A DNA stretch of 32,576 nt from an uncultured Allobaculum sp. (GTDB lineage Bacteria; Bacillota_I; Bacilli_A; Erysipelotrichales; Erysipelotrichaceae). The position numbers were made by a program, and so were the translations under genes. Shown piece after piece: positions 24,598 to 32,518 of this stretch (position 1 is its first letter; the number at the start of each line of letters is the position of its first letter). A model generated the notes under the pieces. The model was not told the origin of the DNA. It did not search any database and saw only the letters and a program-made list of their open reading frames with translations. The DNA is taken from the NCBI GenBank assembly GCA_910579655.1, contig CAJTVE010000035.1, positions 1-32,576 on the forward strand. The letters run 5' to 3'.

Positions 24598-25221
24598 TTA
24601 TGCAAATAAAGCGGTGCCAATTCGAACCTGGCTGCTTCCGTGTTCAATGGCCAGCTGATAGTCATGGCTCATGCCCATCGACAGAATGGTCATGGTTGGA
24701 TATTTGGCTTTTTCTTTGTCGAACATTTCTTTCATCGTATCGAATTCATGCGCAATCAGCGCCTGATCGTCGGTGTTGCTTGCGATGGTCATCAGACCGC
24801 ACAGACGCAGATGCGGCATTTTGGAAATCTCTTCTAGCAGATCATCGAGTTGATCTGGGTCAAGACCCGTTTTGTTTTCATCCTGTCTGGAAATGCGGAC
24901 TTCAACGAGGATGTCCTGAACAATGCCCAGTTTGGCGGCCTGTTTTTCAATTTCTTTGGCCAGCTTTAAAGAATCGACGGATTCAATCAGCGAGACTTTA
25001 CCGACCACATATTTAACTTTGTTGGTTTGCAGATGACCGATAAGATGCCAGTCATAGTTCGGATCATATTTTTCCAGAAACTCCTGAACCCGGTTTTCAC
25101 CAAATGTTCGGACACCTAAGCGATACAGTTCATCTACTTCTTCTTTGGTATGCTTTTTCGTCACAGCAACCAGTTTTGCGCGTGGATCTGCCAGACGTTC
25201 TTCAATCAGTTTGGTATTCAT
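24598..25221 (-). CDS. yggS: YggS/PLPBP-family pyridoxal phosphate homeostasis protein
   Basis: A single-domain TIM-barrel protein that binds pyridoxal 5'-phosphate and buffers its supply; it is not known to be an enzyme. Family strings are complete: AVTK (PLP-binding K22), FGENRVQE, WHLIGHLQTNK, GLMTIAS and the phosphate-binding MGMSHDYQLAIEHGSSQVRIGTALF split across residues 182-206. At 207 residues it is slightly short at the N-terminus compared with the usual 220-230. AGAGGG precedes the ATG by 8 nt. In many Gram-positives it sits in the ylm cell-division cluster, but here it stands apart from sepF and ylmG. It may share a transcript with the SRAP gene upstream, since no clear terminator lies in the 155-base gap. 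Confidence 0.93.
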   Translation of the reverse strand: MNTKLIEERLADPRAKLVAVTKKHTKEEVDELYRLGVRTFGENRVQEFLEKYDPNYDWHLIGHLQTNKVKYVVGKVSLIESVDSLKLAKEIEKQAAKLGIVQDILVEVRISRQDENKTGLDPDQLDDLLEEISKMPHLRLCGLMTIASNTDDQALIAHEFDTMKEMFDKEKAKYPTMTILSMGMSHDYQLAIEHGSSQVRIGTALFA

Positions 25222-25376
25222 AGAAAATTCCCTCTTTCCATATTTATAAAGGCTTCCTTTACAGAAGCGTTGCTGCCTCTTTCATCGTCATGATACGTTT
25301 TGATTTATTTTTTGATGGGGTCCAGTCTGGATGCTCTGCAAACTCCAGCCATTCATTCCAGCCAGGAATCTGTCCC

Positions 25377-25967
25377 TTAAAACAGGTGCCCCTGAGCAAG
25401 AGAGACAATGGGGGAGTGATCCAGTAAAGGAGAAACCGTGTCCATCAGGTCTTTGGCCAGATCGTCCCGTTCAACCCAGATTTTTGCCTGGGCTGCATCG
25501 AAAAGAACCGGCATCCGGTGATGAACATCCCGAACCGACGCATTGGCTTCCTTGGTCAGAATGACGAAGCCATCGTCTTTGACAATGGCTCCAATATATA
25601 AAGTCTGGTCGGGTTCATAGTACGTTACTTTCTGCTTATCGGCTGTCCATTCATAAAACGCACTGGCGACAACGACCACCCGCTCATGCAAAAACGCCCA
25701 ACGAAACATCCACTTGGAATCAACGGTTTCACTGCGGGCATTGATGATCAGCTGTTTTCGATCTGAACCGGCTCGGGTGTACGAATAGCCAAATTTCATC
25801 ACGGCTCCTTCAAGTCCATCACCATTTTGGTTCTTCTTGAGAACCAGAGCGGACTGGCTGGGATAGATTTCTCCAAAATGAAGTTCTTCCTGAATCCATT
25901 GCGGCATATGGGCAATGGCTGCTGCATTCAGATAGGCTTCTTCGCCAAACAGAAAACGACCGCACAT
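25377..25967 (-). CDS. SRAP (HMCES/YedK-like) abasic-site DNA-protein crosslink protein
   Basis: SRAP proteins shield abasic sites in single-stranded DNA by forming a thiazolidine crosslink through Cys2. Here MCGRF gives C2, exposed after Met removal. The other active-site residues are present: N76 in INARSET, E106 in AFYEW and H149/H150 in VHHRMPV. The 196-residue length is near the family's lower range. The usual WGLIP segment is replaced by MKFGYSYTR. AGGGGG in the leader precedes the ATG, which is fixed by the need for Cys at position 2. The role in replication-coupled repair is from the family; no SOS box was identified upstream. Confidence 0.92.
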   Translation of the reverse strand: MCGRFLFGEEAYLNAAAIAHMPQWIQEELHFGEIYPSQSALVLKKNQNGDGLEGAVMKFGYSYTRAGSDRKQLIINARSETVDSKWMFRWAFLHERVVVVASAFYEWTADKQKVTYYEPDQTLYIGAIVKDDGFVILTKEANASVRDVHHRMPVLFDAAQAKIWVERDDLAKDLMDTVSPLLDHSPIVSLAQGHLF

Positions 25968-26342
25968 TATAGTATCCCCCTTTTTGGGTTCAGTTTACCA
26001 TTCGCAGCCGGTCATGGAGGTTTTAGCCGCTTTGGAGTTGAAAAGCTGGCATCTACAAACGATCAGCTCACTTTTCTGGTCTGATTGGCCAGGATTCGGG
26101 AATTCAATGGCCATACGTTAAAATAGAACCAGATTGTTCCAGAGAAGGCATTCCAATAGATTCAAAAAAATGACTCACGGATTGACACCTGAATGATCAG
26201 GAATGAACCTGAAATCTGGATGAAAAGCAAAGAGAATACCAGTCGAAAATATCAATCGAGAAAATAAAAAAAAATAAGCGAGAGAATCAACAGAGATCTA
26301 TTGAAGGAAAGCGTTGAAACTTTTCGGAAAGGAGAGTCAATC
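25968..26342. other. Divergent spacer between the SRAP gene and tmk
   Basis: About 375 bases with no gene. The SRAP ribosome binding site lies at the left edge and the tmk site (GGAAAGGAG, 26327-26335) at the right. The right half is A-rich. TTAAAAT near 26117 could be a -10 element, but no promoter can be called with confidence. Confidence 0.45.
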
Positions 26343-27092
26343 ATGTCAGATAAAAAACACGGGAATAGAAATGGCAATAAGAATATAGATCAGAAATTTT
26401 CAGGGGTTCTGATCACATTCGAAGGCAATGATGGGGCTGGTAAAACCACAGCTATTCAGACCATTTATGAAACCTTGAAAAACGCGGGACTGCCCGTGAG
26501 GCTAAGCCGCGAACCGGGTGGTTCATCTGTGGCCGAAAAAATCAGGGATCTGCTTTTAGATGTCAATAACGCAATGGATCCACTGACCGAAGCTTTATTG
26601 TATGCGGCCAGCCGCCGCGAACATTATGTGGCCACCATCCTTCCTGCTTTAGAAAAAGGAGAGATCATTTTGTGTGATCGTTTTCTGGATTCTTCTCTGG
26701 CCTATCAGGGGGCGGGACGCGATCTTGGCATGGAACGCATTGAGGTGATCAATGATTTTGGTCTGCAGGGCTTCCGGCCAGATCTGACCCTGTTTTTCTC
26801 TCTGGATCCCAAAACGGAAGCTGAACGGATGAATCTGCGCGGAGATTTGAACCGTCTCGATCAGGAAGGTCTGGAGTTTCACCAGAAAGTCCGGGATGGT
26901 TTTGAACAACTCATTCAGGAAAATCCAGAGCGAATTGTCCGGATTGACGCATCGAAAACTAGAGAAGAAGTATTTGAAGAGGCATTGAATGTGGTTATGG
27001 ACTGGCTGAAAAATCATGGCTTTGAAAACACCGATTCAAAACAAAAAGATCCATCCCAGACCACAGATCCATCCCCAAAAGAGGATCAGTAG
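26343..27092 (+). CDS. tmk: Thymidylate kinase
   Basis: Thymidylate kinase phosphorylates dTMP to dTDP in the cytosol. The 249-residue protein has the P-loop EGNDGAGKTT (27-36), the substrate-side REPGGS (56-61), CDRFLDSSLAYQG (111-123) with the family DR motif, and a lid arginine region near GRDLGMER. The ATG at 26343 is set by GGAAAGGAG 8 nt upstream; the open frame extends 14 codons further but that stretch contains the ribosome binding site. It has polar tails at both ends (about 18 and 25 residues), as in several other proteins of this window. holB begins 2 bases after the stop, as in the conserved tmk-holB cluster, although the yaaQ and yaaR genes found between them in Bacillus are missing. 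Confidence 0.95.
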   Translation: MSDKKHGNRNGNKNIDQKFSGVLITFEGNDGAGKTTAIQTIYETLKNAGLPVRLSREPGGSSVAEKIRDLLLDVNNAMDPLTEALLYAASRREHYVATILPALEKGEIILCDRFLDSSLAYQGAGRDLGMERIEVINDFGLQGFRPDLTLFFSLDPKTEAERMNLRGDLNRLDQEGLEFHQKVRDGFEQLIQENPERIVRIDASKTREEVFEEALNVVMDWLKNHGFENTDSKQKDPSQTTDPSPKEDQ

Positions 27093-27094
27093 GC

Positions 27095-28111
27095 ATGCTT
27101 GATAAACAGATGTTTAAAGAGCAGCAGCCCGTCGCTTATCGAACCTTAAGCAATGCCCTCAAATCGAACCGGCTTTCGCATGCGTATCTGTTTTATGGCA
27201 AAGGCTCAACGATGAAATCGCGGGTTGCCCTGCTCGTGACGCAGTCCATCAGCTGCCCGCATTGCGATGAGGATGGATTTGCCTGCCAGAGTTGTGAGAC
27301 GTGTAAGCAGATTGAACGCGATGAAAACCCAGATGTGTACTGGCTTCGGCCAGGAGGGCTGCGTCAGACCAAACCCTTAACGCGCAAGGAACTGACGGCC
27401 TGGTGGAAAAACGAACTGGTTGTCCGGGAGCAGAAAAAATGGAGCATCCTTAAAGAAGACATTTTGGCGATTCAAAACGCCTTTGCGGCGGGCGCTTTAA
27501 CGCAGGTCGATCACCAGACGTATATTCTTGAACAATATGATAAAGCTACCCCTTCGGCTTCCAACTCGCTGCTGAAGTTTCTGGAAGAACCAAAAGACAA
27601 TCTGACCGGAATTCTGACGGTCGATGAACTGGCCAATGTGTTGCCAACGATCGTCTCGCGCTGCCAGCTGATTCCGTTTCGTTCGCGTAGCCGGGCTGCC
27701 CTGGTCAATGAATTGGAAGAGATTATCGATGATCCGGAACTGGTTGAAATTCTGGCCTGGTCTGAATATGATCTCAACCGGGCCGGAAACCTTCTGGAAG
27801 ATGAAGCAGCCTTTGAAATCCGGGATGCCGCGAAGGCATTCTGGACCAATCGGACAAGTCATCGGGCCTTGATTGATCTGGAACTGGGGGTATTTGCCAA
27901 AGATGCCCACCTTTCCAGACCGGCGGTTGAGTTTTTTTTGCATTGTCTGCTCTACTATCTTGAAAAAGACCAGAAGCTGGATCTTGGTCATCTCGATTTG
28001 CGCCTGATTTTGTTAGAGGGGATTGATGCGCTGCGCAATCCTTTAGACCCGGCTTTGTTATTGGAAAGAGTCGCCAGTCAGATTCAGAAAAGCAGCCGGG
28101 CCTATCGTTAA
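27095..28111 (+). CDS. holB: DNA polymerase III subunit delta prime
   Basis: Delta prime is the stator of the clamp loader, related to DnaX but without ATPase activity. The 338-residue protein has a degenerate Walker A region (FYGKGSTMKS, 33-42), a zinc-type cysteine cluster (C54, C57, C64, C67, C70), LLKFLEEPKD and SRCQ, in the order found in DnaX. A stretch around 85-115 (RPGGLRQTKPLTRKE) is rich in basic residues. The C-terminal collar domain is helical. GAGGA within the end of tmk is the likely ribosome binding site, at a long spacing. Together with dnaX at 1.6 kb, two clamp-loader genes lie in this window. Confidence 0.93.
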   Translation: MLDKQMFKEQQPVAYRTLSNALKSNRLSHAYLFYGKGSTMKSRVALLVTQSISCPHCDEDGFACQSCETCKQIERDENPDVYWLRPGGLRQTKPLTRKELTAWWKNELVVREQKKWSILKEDILAIQNAFAAGALTQVDHQTYILEQYDKATPSASNSLLKFLEEPKDNLTGILTVDELANVLPTIVSRCQLIPFRSRSRAALVNELEEIIDDPELVEILAWSEYDLNRAGNLLEDEAAFEIRDAAKAFWTNRTSHRALIDLELGVFAKDAHLSRPAVEFFLHCLLYYLEKDQKLDLGHLDLRLILLEGIDALRNPLDPALLLERVASQIQKSSRAYR

Positions 28112-28225
28112 AGGCAGAAAACAAAGGAAAACTTGTCTCAAGTCAGAAAAACGATAGATAGATCAGAAAAATGATAAGGAAAAAGCGAGTGCCAGAAAAG
28201 CAGGAGAGAGGAAGAAATTTTCCTT

Positions 28226-28253
28226 TTTTGCCTGTCTGCCCATACAGGCAAAA
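28226..28253. repeat. 10-bp inverted repeat after holB
   Basis: TTTTGCCTGT (28226-28235) and ACAGGCAAAA (28244-28253) flank an 8-nt loop. T-rich sequence precedes the stem on the plus strand and A residues follow it, so the polarity is wrong for an intrinsic terminator on either strand. Confidence 0.6.
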
Positions 28254-28294
28254 GCTTGAGCGCTATCTTTCAAAAAACGAATCATTATATAATA

Positions 28295-28383
28295 GGCTTT
28301 GATGAAACCGTCTGAACTCGATAAGTTCTGATTGTTTTAATCGAAAGCCGAACCTCAGGCAGGCTTGCGTCTGCCTGTTTTTT
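28295..28383 (+). ncRNA. Candidate structured RNA or leader between holB and ricT
   Basis: A three-helix arrangement can be drawn: GGCTTT (28295-28300) with AAAGCC (28344-28349) closing two hairpins, GAACT/AGTTC (28314-28328) and GATT/AATC (28330-28342), followed by an intrinsic terminator at 28356-28383. TATAAT at 28288-28293 could be a promoter -10 but lacks a -35, and a start 7 nt downstream would remove most of the first helix strand. It may be a small RNA, the trailer of tmk-holB, or a leader of ricT. I recognise no known RNA family. Confidence 0.35.
28356..28383 (+). terminator. Intrinsic terminator between holB and ricT
   Basis: CAGGCAG (28356-28362) pairs with CTGCCTG (28371-28377) across an 8-nt loop, followed by T6. 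It ends tmk-holB transcription or the candidate RNA. Confidence 0.88.
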
Positions 28384-28490
28384 CTCACGGTTTCTTTAAA
28401 ATAAAGATCAAAAGGGATTCTTCCTGTCTTTTTACGGATTTATCTGGCGCCTGAAAGATTTTGAAAAGAAAATTGATCCGTTCAGGTTCT

Positions 28491-28537
28491 ATATACAACC
28501 AACATACAACCAACATACAACCAACATACAACCAACC
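28491..28537 (+). repeat. 11-bp tandem repeat upstream of ricT
   Basis: Three perfect units AACATACAACC (28501, 28512, 28523), with a diverged unit before (ATATACAACC) and a partial one after. It ends about 5 bases before the AGAAAGGA ribosome binding site. The unit equals one helical turn and contains no G, so the RNA would be unstructured. Confidence 0.92.
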
Positions 28538-28556
28538 AATAGAAAGGAAAAATTGG

Positions 28557-29438
28557 ATGAGTAAACCACAACAGCAGCCGGCAAAAAAGCCGACTTTAAA
28601 ATCAAAACCATTTCCGTATATGGTTTATATCCAGTTTGATGGATCGAAAAAAGCCTATTCGTTCGGGGCTTTTGATGAATATAAAACGAATGAATCCGTC
28701 GTCGTTGAAACCGTCCGCGGCCAGGAAATTGGAACGGTTTATGTTCCCTCCCTGCCGTATGATGAATCAAAAATTAAAGGCGATATCAAGCCGATTCTGC
28801 GGCGGGCCACTGAAAAGGATCTGAAGCGCAAAGCCGAAAATGAAGAAAAAGCCCGCGAAGCCATGGACATCTGCCAGGCGGCCATTACCAAGCTCGCTTT
28901 GGATATGCACCTGATTTCTTGTGAATACACATTAGATCGCTCGAAGATCATGTTTACCTATGTTAGTGATGACCGGGTGGATTTTCGCGGGCTTTTAAAA
29001 GAACTGGCCGGTCAGCTGCAGGGCAGAATTGAACTGCGCCAGGTGGGCCCGCGCAATAAGGCTAAACTGGTAGGTGGCATTGGCATCTGCGGCATGGAAT
29101 GCTGCTGCAGCCGTTTCATGTCCGATTTTGATACGGTGTCGATCAATATGGCCAAAAACCAGCTGCTTGCGCTCAATATTTCGAAACTGTCCGGTCAGTG
29201 CGGCAAGCTGAAATGCTGCTTACGCTTTGAAAATGATGAGTATACGAAACTGCGTAAAAATCTGCCCAAGCTCAATTCGCAGATTGAATACAACGGAAGC
29301 AATTACCGGATTACCGGCATGAATGTCCTCCAGAAACAAGCCAAGCTTGAAAACCGCGAGGAAACTTTGTTTGTCAGCTTTGAGGAACTGTTCCCTGGCA
29401 GAAAGGACGAGGATAATGAACCGACAGAAAAGCTTTGA
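28557..29438 (+). CDS. ricT: PSP1-domain regulatory protein RicT (YaaT)
   Basis: In B. subtilis RicT forms the RicA-RicF-RicT complex, which binds Fe-S clusters and acts with RNase Y in mRNA processing and in competence, biofilm and sporulation control. The 293-residue protein has the PSP1 core (GTVYVPSLPYDE, FTYVSDDRVDFRGLLKEL, RQVGPRNKAKLVGGIGICG) and the cysteine sets CGMECCCSRF and QCGKLKCCLRF expected for cluster binding. The ATG at 28557 has AGAAAGGA at 28541-28548. The frame extends upstream through the tandem repeats, which would encode an implausible Asn/Thr/Gln-rich leader. It overlaps rsmI by 23 bp, as in the conserved tmk-holB-ricT-rsmI order. Confidence 0.94.
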   Translation: MSKPQQQPAKKPTLKSKPFPYMVYIQFDGSKKAYSFGAFDEYKTNESVVVETVRGQEIGTVYVPSLPYDESKIKGDIKPILRRATEKDLKRKAENEEKAREAMDICQAAITKLALDMHLISCEYTLDRSKIMFTYVSDDRVDFRGLLKELAGQLQGRIELRQVGPRNKAKLVGGIGICGMECCCSRFMSDFDTVSINMAKNQLLALNISKLSGQCGKLKCCLRFENDEYTKLRKNLPKLNSQIEYNGSNYRITGMNVLQKQAKLENREETLFVSFEELFPGRKDEDNEPTEKL

Positions 29439-30261
29439 AAGTGATGGTCCTTCGCTTTATTTAGTTCCAACCCCGATTGGAAACCGTTCAGAAGTGTCCA
29501 CCCGTACCCTGGAAACCCTCAATCTGGTGGATGTCATCGCCTGTGAAGATACCCGCAATTCCGGTCAGCTGCTCAAATCTTTGGGGATTTCCAAACCATT
29601 GATCAGCCATCATGAATTCAATACGACCCAGAGTATTCCAGGCATTCTGAAATTGCTGGAAGAAGGCAAGAAAGTTGCTGTGATCTCCGATGCTGGGTAC
29701 CCGCTGATCTCAGATCCAGGAGCTGGTCTTGTCGAAGCAGTCATTGAAGAAGAGATTCCAGTCATTTCGATTTCCGGCCCGAATGCGGCATTGGATGCCT
29801 TGGTGGCTTCCGGTCTTTCCACAAAGCACTACTTGTATTATGGCTTTCTGGATGCCAAAAGTACCAAGCGAAAAAAGGAACTCGAACAGCTCAAGGCGTT
29901 CCCCTATACCCTGATTTTCTATGAAGCCCCGCATCGCATTGAGGATACCCTCAAGGATGTACTGGAAGTTTTAGGAGATCGCAAAATCTGTCTGGCCAGA
30001 GAACTGACGAAAGTGCATGAAGAATATCTGCGCGGCACGGTTTCGGAAGTCCTGGAGATCTGTGATGGACTGAAAGGTGAAATGGTGCTGGTCGTTGAAG
30101 GCAATACCCAACAGAACACCACGCCAATCGAAGAAGTGGTCGTAAAAGCACTGGCGTTTGCTGCGGATGGGATGAAACCAAAACAGGCTGCCGCTGCAGC
30201 CTGCGCGGGTACGCGCTTTTCTAAAAATGAAGTCTATGGCGAAATGATGAAACGCAAGTAA
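29416..30261 (+). CDS. rsmI: 16S rRNA 2'-O-ribose C1402 methyltransferase RsmI
   Basis: RsmI methylates the ribose of C1402 in the decoding centre of 16S rRNA, using S-adenosylmethionine. The 281-residue protein has the tetrapyrrole-methylase fold with LYLVPTPIGN, CEDTRNSGQLL, VISDAGYPLISDPGAGLV, SGPNAALDALVASGL and FYEAPHRIEDTL, all typical of the family. The start at 29416 lies inside the ricT end with GGACGAGGA upstream. The C-terminus (KPKQAAAAACAGTRFSKNEV) is a small helical domain seen in many RsmI proteins. A terminator follows 28 bases after the stop. Confidence 0.96.
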   Translation: MNRQKSFESDGPSLYLVPTPIGNRSEVSTRTLETLNLVDVIACEDTRNSGQLLKSLGISKPLISHHEFNTTQSIPGILKLLEEGKKVAVISDAGYPLISDPGAGLVEAVIEEEIPVISISGPNAALDALVASGLSTKHYLYYGFLDAKSTKRKKELEQLKAFPYTLIFYEAPHRIEDTLKDVLEVLGDRKICLARELTKVHEEYLRGTVSEVLEICDGLKGEMVLVVEGNTQQNTTPIEEVVVKALAFAADGMKPKQAAAAACAGTRFSKNEVYGEMMKRK

Positions 30262-30288
30262 GCCGACTTGGTCTGTTTGGACAAATCT

Positions 30289-30316
30289 GCTCTCCTGAAA
30301 AATGGAGAGCTTTTTT
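30289..30316 (+). terminator. Intrinsic terminator after rsmI
   Basis: GCTCTCC (30289-30295) pairs with GGAGAGC (30304-30310) across an 8-nt A-rich loop, followed by T6. Confidence 0.92.
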
Positions 30317-30425
30317 GCTTTGAATCGATGTGCTTTGGATATACCTTTTAAATAAAATGAAAATGAATGGTTTTACCATATTGGCACAATTTTAAGGCAA
30401 AAAAAGAACGAACAGAAACAGACAG

Positions 30426-30436
30426 GAAACTGTTTC
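30426..30436. promoter_or_regulatory. Operator-like dyad upstream of the GH1 gene
   Basis: GAAACTGTTTC is a perfect inverted repeat around one base. It lies where the -35 region would be for the TACAAT at 30456, so a repressor here could block the promoter. The bound protein is unknown. Confidence 0.35.
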
Positions 30437-30445
30437 TATCCCGTC

Positions 30446-30461
30446 TGCAACCGTTTACAAT
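30446..30461 (+). promoter_or_regulatory. cre-like site overlapping the -10 of the GH1 gene
   Basis: TGCAACCGTTTACA (30446-30459) matches the CcpA cre consensus TGWAANCGNTNWCA except at the third base. Its end overlaps a -10-like TACAAT (30456-30461), a layout consistent with catabolite repression. The start codon is 30 bases downstream, with AGAAGGAGAG as ribosome binding site. Confidence 0.6.
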
Positions 30462-30491
30462 AAAGAAGATAAGAGAAGGAGAGAAATCATT

Positions 30492-31961
30492 ATGCCATTC
30501 CCTGAAAATTTCTTCTGGGGCGGTGCCATTGCCGCAAACCAGGCTGAAGGGGCCTGGAATGTGGGCGGACGCGGCCCTGCTAAAACGGATGTCACCACAG
30601 GTGGCAGCTACAAAGAAGCCCGCAAGGTGACCTGGATTGATAAAGATGGCAACCCGCATGCCGAGCCAGAATCCAGACGCCCATTACCAAAAGGCGCTCA
30701 CTACGCCGTCCTGGATGACTTCTTCTATCCAAATCACGATGCCATTGATTTTTATCATCACTACAAAGAAGACATCGCTCTGTTTGCCGAGATGGGCTTT
30801 AAAATGTTTCGGATGTCCATTTCCTGGAGCCGCATTTATCCTCAGGGCGATGAAAACGAACCAAACAAAGAAGGAATTGAATTCTATCGCAATGTCTTCC
30901 AGGAACTGCGTAAATACGATATCGAACCTCTGGTCACCATCTGGCATTTCGATACGCCGCTATATCTGGAGGAGCATTATGGCGGCTGGGAAAACCGGAA
31001 GCTGATCGATTTCTATGCCAAGTTTGCGACCACCTGCTTCCAGGAATTCAAAGGTCTCGTAAAATACTGGCTGACTTTCAATGAAATCAACAATACCGTC
31101 ATGTTTTTAAGCCTTGAACAAGATGTGACGAATGCTGATTACCAGCGCGCGTATCAGCAGCTGCATAACCAGTTTGTGGCCAGCGCCAAAGCCGTTCAGA
31201 TTGGTCACGCGATTGACCAGGAAAATAACATTGGCTGCATGATCTGCGGCATTACCTACTATCCATTAACCAGTGATCCCAAAGACATTCTGCTCAATCG
31301 CCATAACTGGGAACAGAATATCTTCTACTGCGGAGATGTGCAGTGCCGTGGAAACTATCCAACTTATGCAAAACGTCTGTGGGAGGCTCATGATGTCCAT
31401 CTGGAGATCACGCCGGAAGACATGGTGGATCTGGACTTAGGAACAGTAGACTTCTATACCTTCTCCTACTACATGTCCACAGCCGTAACGACGCATGAAA
31501 ATAACGAAAAAGTTGGTGGCAATTTCTCCATGGGCAGCCGCAACCCATACCTGGAATATTCTGACTGGGGCTGGGCTGTAGATCCGGATGGTCTGCAGTA
31601 TTATCTGGAAATGATGAATGACCGCTATCAGCTGCCGATGATGGTCGTTGAAAATGGTCTGGGAGCTTATGACACGGTTGAAGAAGATGGATCGATCCAT
31701 GATCCCTATCGTATCGATTACTTCAAAAAACATGTGGCGGCGATGGAAAGAGCGCTCGATCATGGCGTTGACTTGATTGGATACACGCCGTGGGGATGCA
31801 TCGACCTGGTTTCTGCGGGAACTGGGGAAATGCGCAAACGCTATGGCTTCATCTACGTTGACCGTGATGATGCCGGCAATGGAACGTTTGATCGTCTGCG
31901 CAAGGATTCCTTCTACTGGTACAAGAAACTGATTGAATCCAACGGTGAAGAACTCGATTAG
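30492..31961 (+). CDS. GH1 family 6-phospho-beta-glucosidase
   Basis: GH1 enzymes of this type hydrolyse phosphorylated beta-glucosides, such as cellobiose 6-phosphate, after uptake by a PTS. The 489-residue protein has the N-terminal FFWGGAIAANQAEGAW, acid/base E198 in TFNEIN, nucleophile E387 in VVENGLG, and SWSRIYPQG. An insertion-like segment at about residues 28-70 is common in the phospho-glucosidase branch. There is no signal peptide, so it acts in the cytosol. It stands alone: no PTS permease or antiterminator lies in the window. A cre-like site and a second dyad upstream suggest sugar-responsive control. Specificity within the 6-phospho-beta-glycosidases is inferred. Confidence 0.92.
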   Translation: MPFPENFFWGGAIAANQAEGAWNVGGRGPAKTDVTTGGSYKEARKVTWIDKDGNPHAEPESRRPLPKGAHYAVLDDFFYPNHDAIDFYHHYKEDIALFAEMGFKMFRMSISWSRIYPQGDENEPNKEGIEFYRNVFQELRKYDIEPLVTIWHFDTPLYLEEHYGGWENRKLIDFYAKFATTCFQEFKGLVKYWLTFNEINNTVMFLSLEQDVTNADYQRAYQQLHNQFVASAKAVQIGHAIDQENNIGCMICGITYYPLTSDPKDILLNRHNWEQNIFYCGDVQCRGNYPTYAKRLWEAHDVHLEITPEDMVDLDLGTVDFYTFSYYMSTAVTTHENNEKVGGNFSMGSRNPYLEYSDWGWAVDPDGLQYYLEMMNDRYQLPMMVVENGLGAYDTVEEDGSIHDPYRIDYFKKHVAAMERALDHGVDLIGYTPWGCIDLVSAGTGEMRKRYGFIYVDRDDAGNGTFDRLRKDSFYWYKKLIESNGEELD

Positions 31962-32015
31962 GATCTGAATGCATCTGACTTCATTTGCTTAGAACAAAAT
32001 AAAATTCTGATTCAA

Positions 32016-32049
32016 AAAAGCCTTCTGCAAAGATCTTCAGAAGGCTTTT
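32016..32049. terminator. Bidirectional terminator between the GH1 gene and msrB
   Basis: AAAAGCCTTCTG (32016-32027) pairs perfectly with CAGAAGGCTTTT (32038-32049) around a 10-nt loop. A residues before and T residues after let it work on both strands, serving the convergent genes. Confidence 0.88.
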
Positions 32050-32074
32050 GTCTGTTCAGAAAAGAAAACAGAAT

Positions 32075-32518
32075 TTACTTTTCAGGGGCTGCACCCAGGT
32101 CATCAAGCTGCTGGCGATAAGCCGTATAGCCTTCCTGGTCAAGCTGGTCGTAAGGGATGAAGCGCAGAGCAGCCGAGTTAATGCAGTAACGCAGGCCGCC
32201 GCGATCTGCCGGACCATCGTTGAATACATGACCAAGATGGGAATCGGCTCTGGAGGAGCGGACTTCAACCCGGTTCATTCCGTGGGTATGATCGTGATAA
32301 TAGTTGACGGAGCGGTCAACCGGCTTCGAAAATGCAGGCCAGCCGCAGGACGAGGCAAATTTATCGGTGGACAGAAAAAGCGGTGTTCCGTCAACAACAT
32401 CAACGTACAGTCCAGGCTGATCAAAATTCCAGTACTTCCCGGTAAATGGCGGTTCGGTAGCGCCTTTCTGAGTGATCTGATATTCCAGTTCACTCAGATT
32501 TTTACCCGAATAATTCAT
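32075..32518 (-). CDS. msrB: Peptide-methionine (R)-S-oxide reductase MsrB
   Basis: MsrB repairs the R-epimer of methionine sulfoxide in proteins, with thioredoxin as reductant. The full domain is present: LSELEYQITQKGATEPPFTG, SSCGWPAFSKPV, SSRADSHLGHVFNDGP and the catalytic cysteine in GLRYCINSAALRF. The cysteine of SSCGWP is a possible resolving residue. The zinc-binding CXXC pairs of many MsrB proteins are absent, as in B. subtilis MsrB. The ATG at 32518 matches the length of free-standing MsrB proteins, but its Shine-Dalgarno is poor. The frame stays open without a stop to the window edge at 32576, so the true start, or an upstream fused domain such as MsrA, may lie outside. Confidence 0.9.
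   Translation of the reverse strand: MNYSGKNLSELEYQITQKGATEPPFTGKYWNFDQPGLYVDVVDGTPLFLSTDKFASSCGWPAFSKPVDRSVNYYHDHTHGMNRVEVRSSRADSHLGHVFNDGPADRGGLRYCINSAALRFIPYDQLDQEGYTAYRQQLDDLGAAPEK

Noticed and set aside
28299..28315. TTTGATGAAACCGTC resembles hammerhead ribozyme core words
   Set aside because: The spacing lacks stem II between the CUGAUGA-like and GAAA-like parts, so no hammerhead can form.
28461..28556. Upstream extension of the ricT frame through the tandem repeats
   Set aside because: It would give an Asn/Thr/Gln-rich leader unlike any RicT, and AGAAAGGA fits the ATG at 28557.
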